Origin: Neocallimastix lanati (nom. inval.)
Taxonomy: Eukaryota > Neocallimastigomycota > Neocallimastigomycetes > Neocallimastigales > Neocallimastigaceae
Assembly (NCBI GenBank): GCA_016946835.1
Contig: JACVTC010000022.1
Coordinates: 762,501 to 785,000, forward strand
Direction: 5' to 3'
Length of the DNA: 22,500 nt
Positions 1-9,555 of this stretch are shown here, in pieces. A program made the position numbers and the translations under genes. The stretch's first letter is position 1, and the number at the start of each line of letters is the position of its first letter. The notes beneath the pieces are model-generated. The model ran no database searches and was not told the DNA's origin. It saw only the letters and a program-made list of their open reading frames with translations.

Positions 1-249
1 ACCAAAAAATTTTAATTATATATAATGAAAAAATATAAAAAAAAAAAAAAAATAAATAAATATATGAAAAAATAAATAATTATAAATTTATTATTAATCT
101 ATCCATTTTCATAAATTTCATTAACAATTTTTCCCTTTTTATTTACATAAAACTTTTATTAAATTTTAAATATAAATAATTATAAACTATTATAAATAAT
201 TATATATATATGTTTAAAAAAAATAAAAAAAAAAGAAAGAGTTGCATAA

Positions 250-396
<147 letters not shown>

Positions 397-983
397 AAAT
401 TGTCATACATTTTTTTTTTACTTATTATAAATTATATTAATTACACTTTATAAAATTGATAATAATTTATTTTTTATGATATATACTATAATTATTTATT
501 TATTTATTTATTTATATTTTATAATTATTTATTTATTTATATTTTATAAATCATTAATAATTTATCTATTTAAATATTAATTTATTTACTAATATTTTAT
601 AATTATTTATATAGATTCTCATTTTATGTATAATGAAAAATAAAAAAAATGAAATTTAAAAAAATATAAAAAAAAATAAAAATTTTTTAAAGTTTCTTTA
701 ATTTTATTGGTCCATATTCTAAATATCTTTAATACATAAAAAAAATTAAATTTTATTTTTAATATTTATTAATTATTATTTTATTATAATTTTGATTTTT
801 GATTTTAAAAAAATAAAATTTTTTTTTTTTAATTTATTTAATTAATCTTAAAATTTTTATCCATATCCGTTAAGTAAAAATGAATGAATGAATAAATAAA
901 TAAATAAAACTGATTTGAGAAAAAAAATTTTTTTTAATGTTATACAAAATATAAATTTTAACAGGATTTTATTAAAATTATTT

Positions 984-1108
984 AAATAAATAATAAATAA
1001 TAAATAATAAATAATAAATAATAAATAATAGATAATAAATAATAAATAATAAATAATATAAATAATAAATAATAAATAATAAATAATAAATAATAAATAA
1101 TAAATAAT
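984..1108. repeat. Period-7 AT minisatellite (AATAAAT unit)
   Basis: Tandem 7-bp units with one G substitution and one short interruption. The same unit on the opposite strand builds the array at 12291-12549. Confidence 0.9.
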
Positions 1109-1487
1109 TGAATAATAAAAATATATAATGGTAAAATTTTAAAAGGAATAATGTTATTAGGGTTAACCCCTAATCCTACTCCATATAAATAACTTGAATT
1201 GGAGGTTTACTGTTAACTTAGCATATGTTTTATTTTTTATTTTTTTTTTTAAATTCTATATCTATTTTTAATATATTCAGTACAAATAATACAGAAAAAA
1301 ATTTTAAAACAATATCTATAATTTATTATTAATATAATAATCAATTTTATTTTTTTTAAAAAAAAAAATTTTTTTTATTTCATTCTATTATATATATATA
1401 TTTTATATTCTTTATTAATTTTATTTTTATTATTTTTTTTTTTTTTTTGATAATGAAGTATTTTTCATTATTATTGAAAAATGGAAC

Positions 1488-1520
<33 letters not shown>

Positions 1521-2592
1521 TAATAATTTTTGAAATTAAAACAGTTATTTTGACCGTAACTATAATTATTTCTATATATATATATATATTTTAAAGTGAT
1601 TGAATGAAGATATTGGTTTTGAATATTAATTTATCAGTTGAAACTTCTACTATGAAATATTAACTTTTAATTTTAGAGATAATTTTAAATTGTTTCTTTT
1701 TTATTATTAGTTATGTCTAAAAAAAAAAAAAAAGTTATATATTATATATTGTTTTTATATTAAAAAAATTTAATTTTAATTCAAAAAAAAAAAAAAAAAA
1801 AAAAAAGGATTTAAAAGAATGTTAATAAATAAAAATTATTTTATTTCTATTAATTAATCTATAAATTAACTATTATAAATTATAATGTTATATCTGTTTT
1901 ACAGAGAATAATAGTTCCTTTTAATTTTTTTTATTTTTTTTATTTTTTGATATACATATTAATATCATTAGAAATTATCAAAGGCAATTTTTTTTTTTTT
2001 ACAAGTTAAACTTATTAAATATTTATTATCGTTTAACCTGTTGAAAGAACAATTTAACAGTAATTATTATATGTATTAAAAAAAAAAAAAAAAAAAATAA
2101 AGATACATTGAAATAAATGAAAATAAAATCATTAATATATTTAGACGAAAAAAAAAGCAATTTCTATTTATTTATCAAATTTAAGAAACGCTGTCTAGTT
2201 TATTATTATTATTATTATTATTATTATTTATGATAATTTCTAGAGGTTATGGCTACAGTAATTTCTAACAATTATTATGAATAATAACATTTTGAATTTT
2301 ACTATTCATCATTCTATGAAAATTATTATGAATAATAATAAAAAAAAAAAATAAAAAATAAAAAAAAAAAAAAAAAAAAAAAATAAAACGATAAAGATAG
2401 ATTTATTATATATTTCTTCTTTATAATACGATAATGAAAATATTTGTATTATCATTTGTCCTATATACAAATATTATATATATCGAAATAAATATTGAAA
2501 TAAATTATAAAGTTATTATTATCTATTTAGACCGTCATAGCAAAAAAAATTTTTTTTTTATTTAAGAAATATATAGTTGACGAACACTGTTC

Positions 2593-2722
2593 ATTTTATT
2601 TTTATTTTATTTTTATTTTATTTTATTTTATTTTATTTTATTTTATTTTATTTTATTTTATTTTATTTTATTTTATTTTATTTTATTTTATTTTATTTTA
2701 TTTTATTTTATTTTATTTTATT
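2593..2722. repeat. TTTTA pentanucleotide array
   Basis: Starts with slightly longer TTTTTA units and becomes a pure period-5 TTTTA array. It directly follows the second copy of the diverged duplication. Confidence 0.95.
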
Positions 2723-3471
2723 TTTTATAAAAAAAAAAAACTCTAAAACTTATTAATTAAAGATAATATTTAATAAAAAATTTTTATTTTTTATTTTATT
2801 TTATTTTATTATTAATTTTTTTTGAGAATTAAATTATATATTAAACAATTTTATAAAATAATAATAATAAAAATAATAATAATAATATAATTATTAAGTA
2901 ATATCATTATGAATAAAGTAAAAAAGTTTTTTTAAAAAAAAAAAAAAAAAAAATTTAATAATTAAAAAAAAAAAAAAAAGTTAAAATTAAAAAAAGTAAT
3001 CCTGATAAATTAGTTATTGAAAATATAAAATGGGTAACCAATTGAAATTTAGGAATTAATTTTAAAAATTTTTTTATTTTTTTTATTAATTATATGGTAG
3101 TAATAGTAATATTAAAGATATTTATTTTAAATATTAATAAAAAAAAAAAATAATGAATATAACAATTATGAAATAATAAACAAAATACCAATAATAAATA
3201 AACAAATAAATAAATAAATAAATAAATAAATATAAATATATATATAATATGAAATAATAAAATAAGAAATAATACCAAAAAAAGAAAAAAAAAAATCTAT
3301 AATAATTAACTGTGATTAACTAGAGATTAAAAAAAAAAAAAAAAAATCCATTTTTTAATGATTCTTATAGAGTTTTATTCACTTTTGAAGATAGGATGAT
3401 AATCCCAAACTAATATATATATATATATATATTTATTAGTGATAAGGTCATATCATAATAAAAATAAAATG

Positions 3472-3516
<45 letters not shown>

Positions 3517-4109
3517 TTCATTAGTTATATAAAGTCAATATATATATAAAAAAAAATAATAATAATAATAAAAAAATATTTTTCGTTTTTTATTAATATT
3601 GTTATTTGTTTATTTAATTTTATTTTATTTATTTTATATTATTTATATTATAATGATAATTGTTTTTTTTTTTTTTTATTATAATTATATATTATTAGTA
3701 TAATTATATATTTAATATATTTTAAATACAATTATAGTTAAAAAAAAAAAAAAAAAAAAAAAAAGAAAAAAACTTTTTTTTTTTTTTAATATATATAAAT
3801 TATAATTTTTTTTTTTTAACTTAATTCAACGATAGAAATAATTTCAATTTTTTATTTCATTTTTTTATTCTTCTTTTTATTTTTATTATTATATCATTAT
3901 TATTATTATTGTTGTTATAATCGATATTGTTATTGTTGCTATTGTAGTTATTTTTAATGTTTTTTTTTTTTTTTTTTTTTTTTATTTTTATTTTTATTTT
4001 TATTTTTATTATTATATTATTATAATATTATATTATATATATATTATTTAATGAATAGTTTAATAATATTTAATTTTTATTTATAGGAATAAAAAAAAAA
4101 AAAAAAAAG

Positions 4110-4149
4110 TTGATATAAAATTTATAAACTTTTACAAAATTTATATCAA
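4110..4149. repeat. 10-bp inverted repeat, 3' of the 337-aa gene
   Basis: TTGATATAAA (4110-4119) and its exact complement TTTATATCAA (4140-4149) are separated by 20 nt. Three more base pairs form after one mismatch, and flanking A and T runs could lengthen the stem. It lies about 460 bp beyond the gene's stop codon, so it could mark an RNA 3' end or be a chance AT palindrome. Confidence 0.6.
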
Positions 4150-4445
4150 TTTTTCTTTTTCTTTTTTCTTTTTTTTTTTTTTTTTTTCTTTTTTTTACAA
4201 ATATAATAAATATTTAAAAATTTTATGATTTTATTTTATTATTTTTTTTTTAAATATATATTTAATGTTATATTTAATAATTTATGTATTATTTAATTTT
4301 TTTTATTAATTAATTAATTAATATTTATTAATTTTATTAATTCATAAATGAATGAATAAAATAATTATTATTATTTTTTTTTATTAATTGAATGATTTAT
4401 TTATTTAATTATTTTTTTTGAATTGAGTTTAATTTATTTATTTAT

Positions 4446-4605
4446 TTATTTATTAATAATTGTATCTACTTTCGGAAGTGAAGAAGAAACATTTAAAATC
4501 GAATACTGTATGGAGTATGAGATGAGACGGTGTGTCATTTTAGAGTGGTATCAAATTATCAGATGTATACAGAAATAAAGGTTAAAAAATTTATTAGGAT
4601 TGAGG
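4446..4605 (-). other. Composition-raised 3' patch with a 30-codon ORF
   Basis: Immediately 3' of the TAA of the 337-aa gene, about 150 nt keep a clearly higher G+C content than the spacer and then stop abruptly at an ATTT-repeat stretch near 4450. The simplest reading is the 3' untranslated region of that gene. On the same strand it also holds an ORF from ATG at 4538-4536 to TAA at 4448-4446, encoding 30 residues beginning MTHRLISYSIQYS and ending in TIINK. The ORF has normal-looking codons and no low complexity. It could be chance, a small separate peptide, or a former or alternative last exon. I see no convincing splice donor in the main gene that would join it. Confidence refers to the patch being transcribed or selected sequence, not to translation. 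Confidence 0.35.
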
Positions 4606-5619
4606 TTAATTTGATGGGTTAGTTGGAACGGATGGATTAGATGGATTAGATGGATTGGATGGATTAGATGGATTAGGTAGATTAGGTGGATCAGTGCTAA
4701 TAAAGGAGTTTCTATTAGGATAGGGAAGTCCAACATTAGCATTAACGGAATAATTCGATTCCACACAGGAATTAGCGTAGTCAGGAAAAGCGGTAGAATG
4801 ACCAGTAGCTGTAACTGAAGGATAATAATTCATTTCAGTAATATTCGTATTTGTGAAAGCATGATCTGGATTGGATTGATCCTCATCTGATTTTTTCTCC
4901 ACTTCACAAGTCCCATAAATGATACTAAAATCATCCATTTTTTCTCCAGCGATAGAATTTAATTCGAATTTTTTATTTTTTCTTCTTCGCTTTATAACGA
5001 AATAAGAAATACCGATGAAGAGGACAAGAACTAACACAGTAATACCAAGGATAGGAAGGTACTTTAACTTTGATCCATTATTTTCACTAGGGGTGACATT
5101 GCCATTACCATTTTGATTCGATGGATTATTTTGAGTGGTTAAGGGGTTATCGATTTTTTGAACAACACCGTCATTACCATTGTTGAGAGTTGGTTCATAA
5201 CCTTCAGGATTAGGATTATTATAATTTTCACCTCCTCCATACCAATTTTCATTACCGTTGGAATTAGCATCAGGAATACCATTTCCATTACCATTTCCAT
5301 TCCCATTACCACTGGACGGATGATGGTTGGAATTATCTTTCGAGTGATGATCATCACCTTCCCATTGATTATTGGGATTATTTGGTTTATTACCTTTATT
5401 TTCTGGTGAATTAAGATTGGTATTATCTCCTGGATTATCTTTAGTTGAGTTACCTTCACCGGTATGGGTGTTATTATCAGTATTACCTTGATTGGAAGTA
5501 TTTTCAGGAGTCTTTGGATTTCCATTTTCTCCTACATTTCCATTATTAATATTACCATTTGTATTGGATTCTTGTCCGTTGTTTCCCGAATCGGGATTAT
5601 GTTCGTTGGTTTCTGGCAT
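4606..5619 (-). CDS. Asn/Gly-rich single-pass membrane protein, 337 aa, unknown function
   Basis: I do not recognise the family. Residues 1-183 are hydrophilic and disordered, dominated by Asn, Gly, Pro, Ser and Asp, with an (NG) run at about 104-114 and N-glycosylation sequons at N40, N49, N57, N174 and N181. A single transmembrane helix spans about 188-208, followed at once by a basic cluster (KRRRKNKK, 210-217). By the positive-inside rule this puts the N-terminal half outside and the tail (218-337) in the cytosol. The tail has two Cys and ends in an NPS tripeptide repeat (about 315-337). There is no cleavable signal peptide, so topology would rest on a reverse signal anchor. The ATG is the first in frame after an in-frame TAA at 5719-5721, and is preceded by AAAA. 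No intron is needed. Base composition is far richer in G+C than the flanks and the frame is open throughout, so I am confident it is a gene. An upstream exon, using an AG about 10 nt before the ATG, is a weaker alternative. Confidence 0.85.
   Translation of the reverse strand: MPETNEHNPDSGNNGQESNTNGNINNGNVGENGNPKTPENTSNQGNTDNNTHTGEGNSTKDNPGDNTNLNSPENKGNKPNNPNNQWEGDDHHSKDNSNHHPSSGNGNGNGNGNGIPDANSNGNENWYGGGENYNNPNPEGYEPTLNNGNDGVVQKIDNPLTTQNNPSNQNGNGNVTPSENNGSKLKYLPILGITVLVLVLFIGISYFVIKRRRKNKKFELNSIAGEKMDDFSIIYGTCEVEKKSDEDQSNPDHAFTNTNITEMNYYPSVTATGHSTAFPDYANSCVESNYSVNANVGLPYPNRNSFISTDPPNLPNPSNPSNPSNPSNPSVPTNPSN
4609..4690 (-). repeat. 9-bp coding minisatellite (NPS repeat)
   Basis: The 3' end of the 337-aa gene is built from a 9-bp unit (TGGATTAGA on the plus strand, with single-base variants), about six tandem copies. 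It encodes Asn-Pro-Ser tripeptides in the cytosolic tail. The unit is a multiple of three, so copy-number change would not break the frame. Confidence 0.85.
5278..5310 (-). repeat. 6-bp coding repeat (Asn-Gly run)
   Basis: About five to six copies of a degenerate CCATTN hexamer (plus strand) encode alternating Asn-Gly at residues 104-114 in the predicted extracellular half. Copies differ at synonymous positions, so this is not a recent slippage product. Confidence 0.8.
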
Positions 5620-5700
5620 TTTTATATAACTATATATATTAATTTTATTTATTTGTTGATTGTTTGTTAGTTTGTATGTTTGGTTGTTTAAGTTAAAAAT
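5620..5700 (-). promoter_or_regulatory. A/C-rich 5' leader of the 337-aa gene
   Basis: Read on the minus strand, the 80 nt before the ATG contain a run of CAA- and ACA-type trinucleotides (about 5650-5695) with almost no T or G, then an AT-rich stretch into AAAAATG. Such unstructured A/C-rich sequence is typical of an efficiently scanned 5' untranslated leader and contrasts with the surrounding A/T homopolymers. The transcription start is not determinable. A TATATATATAG stretch ending near 5630 could act as a 3' splice site for a leader intron, but nothing else supports one. Confidence 0.35.
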
Positions 5701-6100
5701 ACGAATATAATTATTTATTTATTATTATTTTTTTTTTAATTATTATTATTACTACTATAATATTATAATATTTATATTAGTTTTATGATTATTATTGTTA
5801 TTATTATTATATTTTTATTTTTTTTATGATGACGTTTTATTTTTATTTTTATTTTTATTTTTATTTTTGGTTATTTAATTATTATTTGCTTTAATTTTAT
5901 AAATATATATATATATAAAATAAATATATTAAATATATTATGATTTATCTTTTTTTTTATTTTTTATAAAAAAAAAAAAATGATGAAAATAAAATTAATA
6001 TATCATTTTATAAAATAAATAGTCGTTGGTTTTATATTTATTTTTGTTTTTATATTTATTATATAATTTTATTATGTTTTATTTTAGTTTATTAAGTTTA

Positions 6101-6139
<39 letters not shown>

Positions 6140-6454
6140 AATTTATATTGATTATATGTACATTTGAAACTTTTTTTTTTTAATTATTTCTTTTTATTTT
6201 TATTTTTTTATTCTTTATTATTATAAATGATGATAAACCTAGGTCAGGTTTATTTTTATTTTATTGTTATATTTTTTTATACTATTTTTCCTTCAGAGAA
6301 AAAAAAAAAAAAAAAAAAAAAATCCGTTCAATTTTTTTTTTTCTTTTTTTCTTATATTTAAATTTCTATTATTATTTTTATTATTAATTTTTTTTTTCTT
6401 TTTTAGCTACTTTAAATTGTGTGGTACAAGGCAATTCATACTTTTTAATTTATA

Positions 6455-6504
<50 letters not shown>

Positions 6505-6793
6505 AAATAGTAATAATAATAAATAATGAATATAAAACATTTACATTTTATATTATATATTATATATAGAGTTTCCTAATTTATAATATATATTCTATAG
6601 TCAATAATCTATAGTATGATAAAAAAAAAATTTATTTATTAATTATTTTTCAACTACAAATGTTTTATACAAAAAAACACAAAACTTTATTTATTATTAT
6701 TTCAATTAATTAAAAAGTTAAAAATAAGAATTTCTCTTCCAAAAAATTTTAGAATAATCTAAAATACAAGAAAAAAAGAAAAAAAGAAAAAAA

Positions 6794-6838
<45 letters not shown>

Positions 6839-7606
6839 GAATGTAGAATAATTTAAAAAAGAAAAAAAAAATGAATAAATTTTTACATAGTTTAGTTTAA
6901 AATTAAAATTAAAATATGTTTATTTTATAAAATATATTTAAAAATACATATAATACTTATATTTATATATTTTTATTCATCTTAACAATATTATAAAAGG
7001 AAAAAAAGAAAAAGAAGTTTTTTAAAAAAAAAAAAAAGAGAGAAAGAAAGAAAGAAAGAGAACGTAATTTGTTTAGAAGAAAAAAAAAATAGAAATAATA
7101 AAAATAATAAAATAATAAAAAAAAAATGGATTTGAAATATTTATTTAATAGAAAATTTAAGTTTAGAGTGAGATGAATGAATTTTTTTAATTAGTTTTAA
7201 TTATTATTATTATTATTATTATAATTATTATTATTATTTTTTTTTTTTAAATATTTATATAATAAATTGATAATGAAGCAGTAAGAAAAAAACAGTAAAA
7301 AAAAAAAAAAAATTAAAATAAAAATAAGATGATGATAAAGGCACACACTTTTTTTTTTTATTTTTATTTTTTATTTTGTTTTTTTTTTCGTTATTTACAT
7401 AAAATTAATTTTTTTTTTTAAAAAAAAAAAAATGAACAAAAATATTAAGATAAAAAAAAAAAAAGAAAAAATGGTGACACCAATCTAGACTTTGGACAGA
7501 TAATATAAAAATTTTTTTATAAAAAAAAAAAAAAAAAAAATAGAAAGAAAAGAAAATTTTTTAAATTTTTAAAATGGATGGATTTAATAAAAAAAAATAA
7601 AAATAA

Positions 7607-7648
7607 TGAAATAAAAATAATGAAATAAAAATAATGAAATAAAAATAA
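7607..7648. repeat. 14-bp tandem repeat, three copies
   Basis: TGAAATAAAAATAA repeats with starts at 7607, 7621 and 7635. Confidence 0.85.
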
Positions 7649-7995
7649 ATAAATAAAAAAAAAAATAAAATATTAAATAAATAAGATATGAATTAAAATA
7701 AACTCACCTCTTAACCATTGAAAATAATATTAAAATAAAATATGGAATAGAATGAATGAATTTTGTGGGTGTTGCGTTATTCCTTATATATATATATATA
7801 TATATATTATTATAATAATAAAATATTAATAGGAAAAAAAAATATATTTATATATATATAAATATAATAATAATAATAATAATAAATAATAAAAGAAATT
7901 ATTATTATATCAATTATTATTAGGTATTGAGTCTGCAAGCTATATGGAATGGATATTAATTATTATCTCTAAATGTTAATTAATAGATAAGAGAG

Positions 7996-8027
7996 ATGAA
8001 TTGTATAGTGGATACCATACAATTCAT
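7996..8027. repeat. 11-bp perfect inverted repeat, 10-nt loop
   Basis: ATGAATTGTAT (7996-8006) and its exact complement ATACAATTCAT (8017-8027) flank a 10-nt loop of mixed sequence. It sits inside a patch (7920-8140) of unusually ordinary complexity for this spacer. Possible roles are a protein-binding site or a small hairpin RNA; nothing decides between them. Confidence 0.8.
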
Positions 8028-8312
8028 GACCAAAGGATTACATTAAAATATTAATGTATACATTATTTTTATGTGGATACTTATTTTATAATTTATTTAT
8101 CAATAAATGCAATGTACACATTTCACCTCTTAAGTATTCATAAATATATATATATGTATATATATAAGTAATAATATAAATATATATATACTTAATAATA
8201 AATATATATAATAATAAATATATGTATAATAATTAATAAATATATATATAATAATAATATATTTATATATATATATATATTTTTTTTTTGCCTTTATCCA
8301 TTAATATTTCCT

Positions 8313-8330
8313 GAATTGAACATTCAATTC
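8313..8330. promoter_or_regulatory. 8-bp inverted repeat with heat-shock-element-like spacing
   Basis: GAATTGAACATTCAATTC is a perfect 8-bp inverted repeat around CA. GAA, GAA, TTC and TTC begin at exact 5-bp steps, and the centre is the GAAnnTTC core of a heat shock element. Consecutive units do not strictly alternate as in a classical element, and the site is about 2.7 kb upstream of the gene it could serve, so function is uncertain. Confidence 0.3.
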
Positions 8331-8590
8331 TTTTTTTTTTTTTTTTTTTAAAAAATGTTTTGAATTTTTTTTTTTTTTTTTTTTTTACTACTATGACTAT
8401 GACTACAACTATTAACATTCTGTAAGCCTGCTAAAACTGTTTAGAATTTTTTTTATGATGTTATGAGTTTATAGGTAGAATGGTTATCATAAAAGGAATT
8501 ATATATATATGTTGATATTGATATTTATATTTATATAAATAAAAAATATAAATATAAAATTCAATAAAATATAATTAAGTAATTAATTAA

Positions 8591-8625
<35 letters not shown>

Positions 8626-8638
8626 ATATATCCAAATA

Positions 8639-8674
<36 letters not shown>

Positions 8675-8757
8675 CTAACTTGATCATTAAATTTTAAAAA
8701 AAATTAAAAAGTTTGGGAGGGACTTATTCTTACTTTTTTTGGTAATAATAAAAATAC

Positions 8758-8812
8758 AGAGAGAGAGAGAGATATAGAGAGAGAGAGAGAGAGAGAGATA
8801 GATCTATCTATC
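8758..8812. repeat. GA microsatellite ending in a 14-bp palindrome
   Basis: A polypurine GA array (8758-8798, with one ATA interruption) runs into AGATAGATCTATCT (8796-8809), a perfect palindrome. CTATCTCT-type pyrimidine tracts follow at about 8822-8830, 8877-8890 and 8907-8921, so GA and CT arms could pair across about 130 bp. Confidence 0.85.
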
Positions 8813-9555
8813 TTTATTTTTTTATCTCTCATTTATAGTTATAGCGTTGTTAAAAAAAAAAAAAAAAATTTATAGATATCTCTATCTCTACCTTAAAACC
8901 TATAGTTTCTCTATCTCTATCGGTTTATATTGGTTTATAGAATGGGGAAAATTTTTTTCCTTTTTTCTTCTTTACCTTTTTTTTACTAAAAATACAATAA
9001 AATAAATTTAAAAATAAAAATTTAAGAAAAAAAAAAAAAAAATTTTTTTTTTATTTTTTATTTTATTTTCTTTTTTGTTGATTTATTTTTTATTTTTTAT
9101 TTTTTATTTTTTTTTTTTTTGTTTTAACTACTTTTTATTATCATTATTTATTTCCTTTTTTTTTTTTCAAAATAAAAAAAAATTAATTCGATTTATTACT
9201 ACGGATAAACTATATTATTAATAAAAATAAAAAAATTTTTTTTTATCAACTAATTAATTACATATAGGTAATATTAAAAAGTCTAAGGATAAAAAATTAA
9301 TTAATTAATATTATTATATATTTTTATTATTAGTAGTAATTATTGTTTTTATTGTTGTATTTAATTTCTTTTGTTTTATGTTTTAACTTTTTATTTTATT
9401 TTATTTTTTTTTTAAATATTATTTACTATTTATTTCAATAATATTTAATAAATCTATGAAAATTTACGATTTGATATATATATGTATATACATATATATA
9501 TAATTTTTTCTTTTTTTTTTTTTTAATAATTGTTTAAATTTTCCCTTATTATTAT

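Larger units (their letters stand above)
5701..9555. other. 3.9-kb AT-rich spacer between the two genes
   Basis: No gene is supportable. The content is mostly homopolymers, including T runs of about 41 at 6457-6497 and 42 at 6796-6837, an AAATA-type 14-bp repeat at 7607-7648, AT tracts at 7785-7806 and 8264-8280, and an AATA array at 8585-8627. More complex patches that could hold regulatory sites for the downstream minus-strand gene are about 7470-7505, 7690-7785, 7920-8140, 8285-8335, 8390-8500 and 8710-8945. Confidence 0.65.

Noticed and set aside
3090-3278. Hydrophobic 62-codon minus-strand frame
   Set aside because: Phe/Ile/Leu/Tyr-only translation of AT repeats. The similar frames at 6264-6455, 19051-19245 and 20340-20561 were rejected for the same reason.
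4606-5619. Introns in the 337-aa gene
   Set aside because: The frame is open from ATG to TAA with uniform composition, and no paired donor and acceptor are needed or evident.
5139-5670. Frames overlapping the 337-aa gene, including Ile-rich plus-strand ones
   Set aside because: These are shadows of the real gene. The plus-strand ones are antisense readings of Asn/Gly codons.
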